Assembly: GCA_002280515.1 (NCBI GenBank)
Contig: NCEA01000010.1
Coordinates: 174,187 to 238,186 of the forward strand
Reading direction: 5' to 3'
Length of the DNA: 64,000 bases
Origin: Rhodobacterales bacterium 32-67-9
GTDB lineage: Bacteria; Pseudomonadota; Alphaproteobacteria; Rhodobacterales; Rhodobacteraceae
Below, piece after piece: positions 1 to 11,340 of this stretch (position 1 is the stretch's first letter; every line of letters begins with the position of its first letter). Below the pieces are notes generated by a model. The model was not told the origin of the DNA, ran no database searches, and worked only from the letters and a program-made list of their open reading frames with translations. The position numbers and the translations under genes are program-made.

Positions 1-32
1 CTCCGGCGGGGATATTTCCGGCAAGATGAAGG
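1..32 (-). repeat. Gene-end element, copy 1
   Basis: Read on the minus strand this begins CTTCATCTTGCCGGAAATAT and follows the stop codon of the NAD(P)HX repair gene by about 9 nt. About 30 nt are identical to the copy after serS. The left part is cut by the window edge. It belongs to a family of six copies here, all in the same orientation relative to the preceding gene. Confidence 0.75.
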
Positions 33-41
33 TGTATGCCG

Positions 42-2294
<2,253 letters not shown>

Positions 2295-2374
2295 GACACC
2301 GGGACGCAGGGCGGGTCTGACCCCGCCCTGCCCAGCCCGCGCCCCGAAACACGCCAATCAAAAGGACCAAAGAG

Positions 2375-3781
<1,407 letters not shown>

Positions 3782-3800
3782 GACCACCGGCAACGGATGG

Positions 3801-3826
3801 GAAAGGGCGCCTTCGGGCGCCCTTTC
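3801..3826 (+). terminator. Hairpin terminator after glnA
   Basis: A perfect 11-bp stem, GAAAGGGCGCC / GGCGCCCTTTC, closes a stable TTCG tetraloop starting 19 nt after the glnA stop. There is no long T run, only GCGTTCC, as is common in high-GC genomes. Confidence 0.8.
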
Positions 3827-3842
3827 GCGTTCCCCGGCTCAA

Positions 3843-3887
3843 CTGGCCCCCGCCCACCTGGCCCCCATCCGCCTGGCCCCCACCCGC
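3843..3887 (+). repeat. Three tandem 15-bp units
   Basis: The unit CTGGCCCCCAYCCGC is repeated three times head to tail between the glnA terminator and the next gene. It could be translated only if an upstream start were used for the dehydrogenase, giving PPGPH repeats. The intergenic reading is preferred. Confidence 0.7.
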
Positions 3888-3976
3888 CTGTCCCGCGCCA
3901 AGGCGCCGCCGCTGGGGCTGGCCCCGCCGACATCCCGCCGGTAGACTTCGGCCGGCAGAGGCGAGGGAGGATCGGC

Positions 3977-4837
3977 ATGGCGGAACGCATCGGTGTCATC
4001 GGACTGGGGCGCATGGGCCGGGCCATCGCCGCCACCCTCGCCAAGGCGGGCTTCAGCGTCACCGGCTGGAACCGATCCCCCGTCGATGCGGCCGAAGTCA
4101 TCACAGCCCCCGACCTCGCCACGCTGGCCGCGGCAAGCGACATCCTGATCCTGTCGCTCTTCGACGATGCGGCCGTGGGTGAGGTGATGGAGCACCTCCT
4201 CGGCTGCGACCTCTCCGGCAAGCTCGTCGCCGACACCTCGACCGTGCGGCCCGAGACGCTGCGCGGCTTTGCCACCCGGCTCGCCACGGCGGGCGCCGGC
4301 GCCGTCGATGCGCCGATCTCGGGCGGGCCGGAAATGGTGACCGCGCGGACGGCCGGCATGTTTCTCGGCGGCTCCGAACGCGATATCGCCCGTTTCCGGG
4401 GGGTGGCCGATGCGATTGCCGGCGCGGTTCGCGCGGTTGGCCCGCTCGGCGCCGGCATGGCCGCGAAAATCGCCAACAACATCCTGCTCGCCGGTTCGTT
4501 GCAGGCGCTGAAAGAGGCGGTCGGGACCGGCCTCGCCGCCGGTCTCGATCGTCGGCCCCTCATGGCCTTTCTCAGCGAAGGGCCGGCCGCGAACGGCTTC
4601 TTCCGCGCCCGGCTGCCGGAACTTCTCGGCGACAGCGACCGGGTGGGATTTTCCGTGGCCGGGGCGCTGAAGGACGCGGATCTCTTTCTCGACGTGACGG
4701 GCCGGCTCGGCGTGGACACCCCGGCGATGGCGGCCGCGAAGGCCAGCTTCGAAACCGTGGCCGGCAAGGGGCTTGCCGGACAGGACGTGGCGGTGGTGAT
4801 CCGCGACATCTGGCAATCGGCCGGCCGCGACGGCTAG
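3977..4837 (+). CDS. NAD(P)-dependent beta-hydroxyacid dehydrogenase (3-hydroxyisobutyrate dehydrogenase family)
   Basis: A 286-aa cytoplasmic oxidoreductase of the HIBADH / GarR / glyoxylate-succinic semialdehyde reductase family. The N-terminal Rossmann fold shows GVIGLGRMGRAIA with WNRSP. The family signature is near residues 115-122 (DAPISGGPEM), and the catalytic Lys lies in MAAKIANNILLAGSLQALKE. Specific substrate cannot be read from sequence. ATG with a GAGGGAGG ribosome site fixes the start. Its TAG stop overlaps the stop of the convergent downstream gene within a shared CTAG. Confidence 0.85.
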   Translation: MAERIGVIGLGRMGRAIAATLAKAGFSVTGWNRSPVDAAEVITAPDLATLAAASDILILSLFDDAAVGEVMEHLLGCDLSGKLVADTSTVRPETLRGFATRLATAGAGAVDAPISGGPEMVTARTAGMFLGGSERDIARFRGVADAIAGAVRAVGPLGAGMAAKIANNILLAGSLQALKEAVGTGLAAGLDRRPLMAFLSEGPAANGFFRARLPELLGDSDRVGFSVAGALKDADLFLDVTGRLGVDTPAMAAAKASFETVAGKGLAGQDVAVVIRDIWQSAGRDG

Positions 4838-5616
4838 GCGAAATCCCAAGCCTCAAGTCCCGCCCGCGCCGCCTCCGGCAGCGTCTCCACCCCAACCACA
4901 TAGGTGTGGATCGAGAAGACCACCGCCCCGGTTTCCGGCAGCTTCAGCAGGCATTGCCGCTCCGACCGGAGATAGGGCGCGGGGCCGGCGGGTTTCGGGC
5001 GCGGATCGCCCTCGCGCCGGGGCTGGAACAGTTCAGCCGACAAGTAGCGATGGAAGTTCATCCGCCACAGCGGGCGCTCGGGCCGGATCGCGTCGCACAG
5101 CCGCTGCACTCTCGGACCGACCCCTTCGGCATAGCCCGGCACCGGCGCGTGGATGCGGAGGAGCGGCCGGCCGATCTTCTCGGCCAGGGTCCAGGACGCG
5201 GGGAAGCAGAGGACCGCCCCGGTAAGCACATGCTCGCCCTCGCCGCCCGGCTGCATCAGGCACAGATCCTCCTGCACCAGCCGCCCCAAGGTCAGGAGCG
5301 GCCGGCCCGGATCGAGGGGGACCGTCACTCCGTCCGGCCGCTCGGCCTGCCCGTCCGATACCCGGAACCCGAGCCCCGGCAGGCGGGCCAGAACCAAGCG
5401 GTAAAGCTCCCCCGCCGCCGGTCGGGCGGGTTCGGTAAGTGCGCGCACATCCGCCGGCCGTTCGGCCAGCAGCCGGTCGCGCACCGCCATCTGGCCGGCA
5501 TAGGCCTCGTCCACGACAAGCCAGTCGTCCGGATCGAGAGGCAGGATACCCGGAAGCCGCGAAAGGCGCGGGTCCATCCAGGGATAGGCGGGAAGATTCG
5601 TCTGAAGAACGGTCAT
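4834..5616 (-). CDS. Heme-dependent oxidative N-demethylase-like protein (DUF3445)
   Basis: A 260-aa protein of the DUF3445 / heme-dependent oxidative N-demethylase alpha-subunit-like family. Typical stretches are PWMDPRLSRLPGI at the N-terminus, FPASWTLAEKIGRPLLRIHAPVPG in the middle, and LRSERQCLLKLPETGAVVFSIHTYVV near the end. Characterised relatives demethylate small methylamines oxidatively; the substrate here is unknown. It is divergent from dddP with a 120-bp gap, so the two could share control of methylated-compound catabolism (inference). The start MTVLQTNLPAYPW is chosen because the upstream frame has no similarity to the family. Confidence 0.8.
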   Translation of the reverse strand: MTVLQTNLPAYPWMDPRLSRLPGILPLDPDDWLVVDEAYAGQMAVRDRLLAERPADVRALTEPARPAAGELYRLVLARLPGLGFRVSDGQAERPDGVTVPLDPGRPLLTLGRLVQEDLCLMQPGGEGEHVLTGAVLCFPASWTLAEKIGRPLLRIHAPVPGYAEGVGPRVQRLCDAIRPERPLWRMNFHRYLSAELFQPRREGDPRPKPAGPAPYLRSERQCLLKLPETGAVVFSIHTYVVGVETLPEAARAGLEAWDFA

Positions 5617-5736
5617 GCCGGCGACGCTAGCCTGCCGCCACGGCGCGGAAAAGTCGGAAAGAACCGCGCCGCGCGTCGGGAACGGGCAGGATTTGCGCCC
5701 GCCCCCAAAGGAAGCTTGCCGCAAAGGGAGGGGACC

Positions 5737-7080
5737 ATGACCCGGCACTACAGCGACACGCGCAAGATCGACCCGACGAAGGGCGCCACCCTTCCCGACG
5801 GCAGCCCTAACGACAACGACCGGATCGAGATCGGCCCGACCCAGCTTGCCTTTCGCGAATGGGACGCGGCCGGGCTCGTATTGCCCGATCTCGGCCGGAT
5901 GCGGGAATACCGCTGGAAGCGGCTGACCGACCATGTCGTCGCGCGCGGCTGGGGCGGGATCCTGCTCTTCGATCCCCTGAACATCCGCTACGCGACCGAT
6001 GCGACCAACATGCAGCTCTGGAACACCCACAACCCGTTCCGGGCGCTCCTGCTTTGCGCCGACGGCTACATGGTGCTTTGGGAATACAAGAACTCGCCCT
6101 TCCTCGCCGAGCATAATCCGCTGGTCCGCGAAATCCGCTCCGGTGCCTCGATGTTTTACATGTCCACCGGCGACCGGGGGGAGGCGGCGGCGGCGGCTTT
6201 CGCCGCCGATGTCGACGAGGTGATGTGCGCCCATGCCGGCACCAACCGCCGGCTTGGCGTCGACAAGATCATGGTGCAGGGACTCCGCGCGCTCGAAAGC
6301 GCGGGCTTCCGCGTCGAGGAAGGCGAGGAATGCACCGAGAAGGCGCGCGTCATCAAGGGGCCGGACGAGATCCTTGCCATGCGCTGCGCCCACCATGCCT
6401 GCGAGGCATCCATCGCTGCGATGGAGAAAGCCTGCCGCGAAGGCGTGCCACGGGGCGACATGAGCGAGGATGACGTCTGGGCGGTGCTCCATGCCGAGAA
6501 CATCAAGCGCGGCGGCGAATGGATCGAGACCCGGCTTCTGGCCTCCGGCCCCCGCACCAATCCGTGGTTTCAGGAATGCGGCCCGCGGATCATCCAGCCA
6601 AATGAGATCGTGGCCTTCGACACAGACCTCATCGGCTCCTACGGGATCTGCGTCGACATCTCGCGCACCTGGTGGATCGGCGACGCCAAGCCCACCAATT
6701 CGATGATCTACGCGATGCGCCACGCGCACGAGCACATCGCGACCAACATGGAGATGCTGCGGCCGGGTGTCTCGTTCAAGGATCTCGTTTTCGGCGGCCA
6801 CCGGCTCGACCCGGAATTCGACCGGCTGAAATACGGGGTCAAGATGCACGGGGTCGGACTTTGCGACGAATGGCCGTCGATCGTCTACCCGGACCAATGG
6901 CAGGACGGCGCCTTCGATTACGAGGTCGAGCCGGGCATGGTCCTCTGCGTCGAGGCGCTGGTCAGCCCGGACGGCGGCGATTTCTCGATCAAGCTCGAAG
7001 ACCAAGTGCTGATCACCGAGACCGGGCACGAAAACCTCACGACCTATCCGTTCGACGAACGCCTGATGGGGCTGGCCTGA
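5737..7080 (+). CDS. dddP: Dimethylsulfoniopropionate (DMSP) lyase, M24 type
   Basis: Cleaves DMSP to dimethyl sulfide and acrylate using a di-metal site in a creatinase-like fold. The protein is 447 aa, the usual DddP length. It starts MTRHYSDTRKIDPTKG after AAAGGGAGGGG. Counting from this Met, Asp295 and Asp297 (FDTDLIG), Asp307 (CVDISRTW), His371 (KMHGVG), Glu406 (CVEALV) and Glu421 (KLEDQV) fall exactly on the metal ligands published for roseobacter DddP. That separates it from peptidases and creatinases of the M24 fold. It appears monocistronic, with no acrylate-utilisation genes nearby. Confidence 0.95.
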   Translation: MTRHYSDTRKIDPTKGATLPDGSPNDNDRIEIGPTQLAFREWDAAGLVLPDLGRMREYRWKRLTDHVVARGWGGILLFDPLNIRYATDATNMQLWNTHNPFRALLLCADGYMVLWEYKNSPFLAEHNPLVREIRSGASMFYMSTGDRGEAAAAAFAADVDEVMCAHAGTNRRLGVDKIMVQGLRALESAGFRVEEGEECTEKARVIKGPDEILAMRCAHHACEASIAAMEKACREGVPRGDMSEDDVWAVLHAENIKRGGEWIETRLLASGPRTNPWFQECGPRIIQPNEIVAFDTDLIGSYGICVDISRTWWIGDAKPTNSMIYAMRHAHEHIATNMEMLRPGVSFKDLVFGGHRLDPEFDRLKYGVKMHGVGLCDEWPSIVYPDQWQDGAFDYEVEPGMVLCVEALVSPDGGDFSIKLEDQVLITETGHENLTTYPFDERLMGLA

Positions 7081-7101
7081 GCCGTCCCCGTCAGGACCCG
7101 T

Positions 7102-7314
7102 TCAGGGCGTGCGCTGCGATCGCTTGACATTGCCGTGCCAATCCTCGGTCGTCGCGGCGTGGTCCGGAGCGGCGGCGCGCGATGCGTCGCTGCCTGTGCC
7201 GAGCCCGTAACCGACGGGCATCCCGGCAAGCAGTATCGCCGCGAGCGACCACGAAAAACGCGCTGCCGTCGCGGGAATGGTCCGGGAATTCCGGGTGCAC
7301 ATGACATCCGACAT
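7102..7314 (-). CDS. Small membrane protein, unknown function
   Basis: Predicted 70-aa protein. The start MSDVMCTRNS is supported by a strong AGGAGAGA ribosome site 7 nt upstream; a longer frame starting 57 nt earlier lacks one. One hydrophobic segment (about residues 20-37, WSLAAILLAGMPVGYGLG) is followed by a short polar tail rich in Ala, His and Asp, consistent with a single-pass inner-membrane or exported peptide. It converges on dddP. I recognise no family. Confidence 0.55.
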   Translation of the reverse strand: MSDVMCTRNSRTIPATAARFSWSLAAILLAGMPVGYGLGTGSDASRAAAPDHAATTEDWHGNVKRSQRTP

Positions 7315-7382
7315 GGGCTCTCTCCTCTTGCATCGGTTGCTATGGCTCCCAGATAGGTCCCGCATCGACATTTTGAAAACGA

Positions 7383-7402
7383 ATGATTGTTGCGATAATC
7401 AT
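7383..7402. promoter_or_regulatory. Inverted repeat in AT-rich divergent intergenic region
   Basis: ATGATT-N8-AATCAT is a perfect inverted repeat within an AT-rich stretch (about 7365-7420) between the small membrane protein gene and the hydrolase-OsmC gene. Its position suits a regulator of either gene. The size resembles Fur-superfamily or MarR-type operators, but I cannot assign one. Confidence 0.4.
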
Positions 7403-7524
7403 GACAAACGATGATGAATGGTGCGCCCGCTCGCGCCCCGTCACCACTCCGTGAAACGCCGACATTATCCTTGCCGCGCCCTCCCCCCGTGCCCAGTTTG
7501 TGGCGGCACAAAGGAGGGACGCAC

Positions 7525-8748
7525 ATGGCCACCGAACGCATCACATTCCCCGGCCATTCCGGCGCCGACCTCTCGGCCCGTCTCGACCTGCCCGACGGCC
7601 CGCATCTGGCCACCGCGCTCTTTGCCCATTGCTTCACCTGCGGCAAGGACATCGTCGCGGCGCGGCGCATCGCCGCCCGCCTTGCCGCGATGGGTATCGC
7701 GGTCCTGCGCTTCGATTTCACCGGGCTCGGCCAGTCCGGCGGCGATTTCGCCAAGACCGGGTTTCTCTCCAATGTCGCAGACCTTGCTGCCGCGGCCGGC
7801 TGGCTGGCGGGGCGCAAGATGGCGCCAGCGCTGCTCATCGGCCATTCGCTCGGCGGCGCTGCGGTGCTGAAGGCCGCCGCCGGGATCGCCTCGGTCCGGG
7901 CCGTCGTCACCATCGGCGCGCCCTTCGATCCGGCCCATGTCACGCACAACTTCGCCGGCGCGCTCGACCGGATCGCGGCCGAGGGCGTGGCCGAGGTCGA
8001 TCTTGGCGGCGGCCCCGTCCGGGTCGGACACACGCTGGTGGAGGAGGTGGCGGCCGAGAACCTCGCGCCCGCCATCGCCGGCCTCAGGCGCGCGCTGCTG
8101 ATCATGCACGCGCCGCGCGACAGCGTCGTCGGCATCGACAACGCGACCGAGATCTTCAGGGCCGCGAAACATCCCAAGAGCTTCGTGACCCTCGACGATG
8201 CCGATCACCTGATTTCCCGGCCGGCCGATGCCGATTATGCCGCCGATGTCATCGCCGCCTGGGCCGCGCGCTACCTCGACCTCAGGCCGCCCGCGCCGCC
8301 CTCCGGCGCGCCGGAAGGTATCGTCCGGGTGTCGGAGGCCGACCCGAAGGGCTTCCTGCAGAATATCCAGGCCGGCCCCCTGCACCACGCCATCGCCGAC
8401 GAGCCGGAGACCTATGGCGGCACCGATCGCGGCATGTCGCCCTATGGGTTCCTCGCCGCCGGCCTTGGCGCCTGCACCTCGATGACGATCCGCATGTATG
8501 CCCGCCGCAAGGGCTGGCCGCTGGCCCATGTCCGGGTCGATATCAGCCACGACAAGGTCCATGCCCGGGATGCCGAAACCGGCGGCAACCGGATCGACGT
8601 CTTCCGACGCGAGATCACGCTCGAGGGTGACCTCGACGCCGAGCAGCGCGCCCGGCTTCTGGAGATTGCCGACAAGTGCCCGGTGCACCGGACGCTGGAA
8701 ACCGGCGCGCGGGTGGAGACCCGGCTGGTTCAGGCGGCGGGGCGGTAA
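7525..8748 (+). CDS. Alpha/beta hydrolase - OsmC fusion protein
   Basis: A 407-aa two-domain cytoplasmic protein. Residues 1-255 are a serine alpha/beta hydrolase: nucleophile elbow GHSLGG, TGLGQSGGDF, and C-terminal HAPRDSVVG and DADHL for the acid and His. Residues 270-407 are an OsmC/Ohr-like domain with GLGACTSMT and KCPVHRTLE, the two redox Cys of OsmC peroxide reductases. The architecture is a known recurrent fusion in proteobacteria, and the physiological substrate is not established. ATG is preceded by AAGGAGGG. Its 3' end overlaps the convergent DUF6314 gene by 19 bp. Confidence 0.88.
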   Translation: MATERITFPGHSGADLSARLDLPDGPHLATALFAHCFTCGKDIVAARRIAARLAAMGIAVLRFDFTGLGQSGGDFAKTGFLSNVADLAAAAGWLAGRKMAPALLIGHSLGGAAVLKAAAGIASVRAVVTIGAPFDPAHVTHNFAGALDRIAAEGVAEVDLGGGPVRVGHTLVEEVAAENLAPAIAGLRRALLIMHAPRDSVVGIDNATEIFRAAKHPKSFVTLDDADHLISRPADADYAADVIAAWAARYLDLRPPAPPSGAPEGIVRVSEADPKGFLQNIQAGPLHHAIADEPETYGGTDRGMSPYGFLAAGLGACTSMTIRMYARRKGWPLAHVRVDISHDKVHARDAETGGNRIDVFRREITLEGDLDAEQRARLLEIADKCPVHRTLETGARVETRLVQAAGR

Positions 8749-9137
8749 TCGCTCCGCATGGTGTAATCCTTGCGCGGTCCGGTCACCACCCATTCCGCGT
8801 GCCAGACCGGCCAGTTGCCGAAGTCGTAGCGCACCCGGTAGTCGTCCGGGTCGCACCAGTGCCGCGCCACCGGGTCGGCGGGATCGAAGGCGTGAAACGG
8901 CCGGCCGTCGCCATGATCCACGACGATCCGGCCACCGGCCTCGCGCCAGAGGTAGTTCCGCGCCGCTGTCAGCGCCGGCCCGCCGGCAAGCCGCAAAAGC
9001 CCTTCCTCCCGGTAGGACAGCCCCTCGGGGACCGGCCGCAGGACCGCCTCTCCGGCAAACTGCGCCTCGGTCCCCGCCAGCCGGTCCTCGATCCGCCGCG
9101 ACAGGGTCCAGCGGCCCTCGAAATCGCTCAGCCGCAC
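8730..9137 (-). CDS. DUF6314 family protein
   Basis: A roughly 135-aa soluble beta-rich protein of unknown function, family DUF6314, common in Rhodobacteraceae. Recognisable pieces are LSDFEGRWTLSRRIEDR at the start, a GLSYREEGLLR stretch, and the C-terminal WHAEWVVTGPRKDYTMRSDY. No ATG is available. A GTG giving VRLSDFEG with GGGGGCGG upstream matches the usual family start; a second GTG 45 nt further upstream (9182) is possible. It overlaps the preceding convergent gene at its 3' end. Confidence 0.7.
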   Translation of the reverse strand: MRLSDFEGRWTLSRRIEDRLAGTEAQFAGEAVLRPVPEGLSYREEGLLRLAGGPALTAARNYLWREAGGRIVVDHGDGRPFHAFDPADPVARHWCDPDDYRVRYDFGNWPVWHAEWVVTGPRKDYTMRSDYRPAA

Positions 9138-9682
9138 CTTTGCCGCCCCCGTTCGCCCCGTCCACGCATCCGCGCCGGCCACTTTAAGCCACCACCACCG
9201 GCCCGGCAATCCAGCCCCCGCCGATTGCGACGCCGAGTCCGACCGTCTACTTCCAGCGATGCAGGCCGTGATGCGCGGCGGCGCAAGCCAATTCGAGATC
9301 AACCCTGGTCGCCCACTCTGGCACCACCTGCGCCACGTGCCAGTCACTGACATCGTCTTAGACAGGGCGCAGTACATCACTACGCCGTCAAGACCCCCGA
9401 CACGTCCACCGCCTCCGGCAACGGCGCGGATGATGGAGGAGATGCCGTGCGATCCGGCGATCCGCCGCTGCCGGGCCCGGGCAGAGCGTACCTTCGCCGA
9501 CCGTCTCGCCAATCCGTCGGCGCAGGCAATACTTCCGCCGCCGTGACCCCTGCCCTTCGGCGCATGACACCGCGGTGCGGGCGCCGATCGCCCCAATCGC
9601 CCGCCACCGCCTTGCCAGCGCCCCGCGCCCGGTCTAGGACACGGACCGCGCGCCTCCGACACAACGCAAAGGTCCAGACCCG
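9138..9682. other. Intergenic region without a convincing gene
   Basis: About 545 bp between DUF6314 and purB. Frames here are Arg/Pro-rich shadows. A short minus-strand stretch (about 9247-9357) reads HVAQVVPEWATRVDLELA and looks protein-like, but it is bounded by a stop directly upstream and has no start context, so at most it is a gene remnant. No hairpin terminator or repeat was seen. The purB promoter must lie at the right end. Confidence 0.5.
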
Positions 9683-10987
9683 ATGATCCCCCGCTATTCC
9701 CGCCCCGAAATGGTCGCCATCTGGTCGCCCGAGACCAAGTTCCGCATCTGGTACGAGATCGAGGCCCATGCCTGCGACGCGCAAGCCGCGTTGGGCGTCA
9801 TCCCGAAGGAGAACGCGGAGGCCGTCTGGAAGGCGAAGGACGTCGAGTTCGACGTGGCGCGCATCGACGAGATCGAGGCGGTGACCAAGCACGACGTCAT
9901 CGCCTTCCTCACCCATCTGGCCGAACATATCGGGTCGGAGGACGCGCGCTTTGTCCACCAGGGCATGACCTCGTCCGACGTGCTCGACACCACGCTCAAC
10001 GTGCAGCTCGTCCGCGCCGCCGACCTCCTTCTGGCCGACATGGACCGGGTGCTGGCCGCGCTGAAGACGCGCGCCTTTGAGCATAAGGACACGGTCCGGA
10101 TCGGCCGCAGCCACGGCATCCACGCCGAACCGACGACCATGGGCCTGACCTTCGCACGGTTCTATGCCGAGATGGACCGGGGCAAGAACCGGCTGGAAAA
10201 GGCCCGCTGGGAGGTCGCGACGGGTGCGATTTCCGGCGCCGTCGGCACCTTTGCCAATATCGACCCGGCGGTCGAGGAGCATGTCTGCGAAAAGCTCGGC
10301 CTGCGGCCCGAGCCGATCTCGACTCAGGTGATCCCGCGCGACCGCCACGCGATGTTCTTCGCCACGCTCGGCGTCATCGCCAGCAGCATCGAAAACATCG
10401 CCATCGAGATCCGCCACATGCAGCGCACCGAGGTGCTGGAGGCCGAGGAGTTCTTTTCCCCCGGCCAGAAAGGGTCTTCGGCCATGCCGCACAAACGGAA
10501 CCCGGTGCTGACCGAGAACCTGACCGGCCTTGCCCGCCTTGTCCGCATGGCGGTGGTGCCCGCGATGGAGAACGTGGCGCTCTGGCACGAGCGCGACATC
10601 TCGCATTCCTCGGTCGAGCGCGCCATCGGGCCGGATGCGACGATCACCCTCGACTTCGCGCTGAACCGGCTCGCCGGAGTTGTCGAGAAGCTGGTGATCT
10701 ACCCCGAGAACATGCTGAGGAACATGAACAAGTTCAAAGGGTTGGTCATGTCGCAGCGCGTCCTGCTCGCCTTGACACAAGCCGGCGTCAGCCGCGAGGA
10801 CGCCTACCGCCTCGTGCAAAGGAACGCGATGAAGGTCTGGGAGAAGGGCGCGGATTTCAGGACCGAGCTGCTGGCCGATCCCGAAGTCACCGCCGCACTT
10901 TCCCCTGCCGAGATCGAGGAGAAATTCGACCTTGGTTATCATACCAAGCATGTCGACACGATCTTCGCCCGCGTCTTCGGCGCCTGA
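9683..10987 (+). CDS. purB: Adenylosuccinate lyase
   Basis: Catalyses two fumarate-releasing steps of purine synthesis (SAICAR to AICAR, adenylosuccinate to AMP). The 434-aa protein starts MIPRYSRPEMVAIWSPETKF, as in bacterial PurB. It shows the conserved TSSDVLDTTLNVQL, the catalytic His region GRSHGIHAEPTTMGL, and the superfamily signature GSSAMPHKRNP on the flexible loop. Length and motifs are complete. A small secreted protein gene follows on the same strand. Confidence 0.96.
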   Translation: MIPRYSRPEMVAIWSPETKFRIWYEIEAHACDAQAALGVIPKENAEAVWKAKDVEFDVARIDEIEAVTKHDVIAFLTHLAEHIGSEDARFVHQGMTSSDVLDTTLNVQLVRAADLLLADMDRVLAALKTRAFEHKDTVRIGRSHGIHAEPTTMGLTFARFYAEMDRGKNRLEKARWEVATGAISGAVGTFANIDPAVEEHVCEKLGLRPEPISTQVIPRDRHAMFFATLGVIASSIENIAIEIRHMQRTEVLEAEEFFSPGQKGSSAMPHKRNPVLTENLTGLARLVRMAVVPAMENVALWHERDISHSSVERAIGPDATITLDFALNRLAGVVEKLVIYPENMLRNMNKFKGLVMSQRVLLALTQAGVSREDAYRLVQRNAMKVWEKGADFRTELLADPEVTAALSPAEIEEKFDLGYHTKHVDTIFARVFGA

Positions 10988-11095
10988 GGCCGGAACGCAC
11001 ACGTTTGCGTGAACCCGGACGGCCGCCCTGCGGCGCCCTCTTGCCGGGGAGCCGCCCCGGCTGGCACACTCAAGAGGATCAGGTTGGAGGATGCC

Positions 11096-11260
11096 ATGAC
11101 GATGAAGACGCTTCTCGCCGCACTCGCCCTTGCCGCCGGATTTTCGCCCGCCCTAGCCCTCGCGCAGGGCTGCAACCACGAACGGCAAGCCCAGATCAGC
11201 TGCGCCGAGGGCCAGAACTGGGACGCCGTGACCCGCAGCTGCGTGACCGTCGGAAGCTGA
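11096..11260 (+). CDS. Small secreted Cys-containing protein
   Basis: A 54-aa peptide with a clear signal peptide (MTMKTLLAALALAAGFSPAL, cleavage likely after ALA) and a mature part of about 31 residues with three Cys, ending CAEGQNWDAVTRSCV. That tail resembles the chitin-binding type 2 / peritrophin pattern CpeG-x-x-wd-x-x-t-x-x-C, but too short to be a complete domain. GGTTGGAGG precedes the ATG. It follows purB by about 110 nt on the same strand. Function is unknown. Confidence 0.65.
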   Translation: MTMKTLLAALALAAGFSPALALAQGCNHERQAQISCAEGQNWDAVTRSCVTVGS

Positions 11261-11340
11261 CCGCGTGGAGGCCCGGCTTAAGGGCGCCTTAACCGCTGTC
11301 TGACAGCCTGCCTCCGGAGATTGCCCCGGAGGACCAGCGA

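Noticed and set aside
9247-9357. Minus-strand protein-like stretch before purB
   Set aside because: Only about 36 codons, a stop directly upstream and no start or ribosome site. Too little to call a gene or name a pseudogene.
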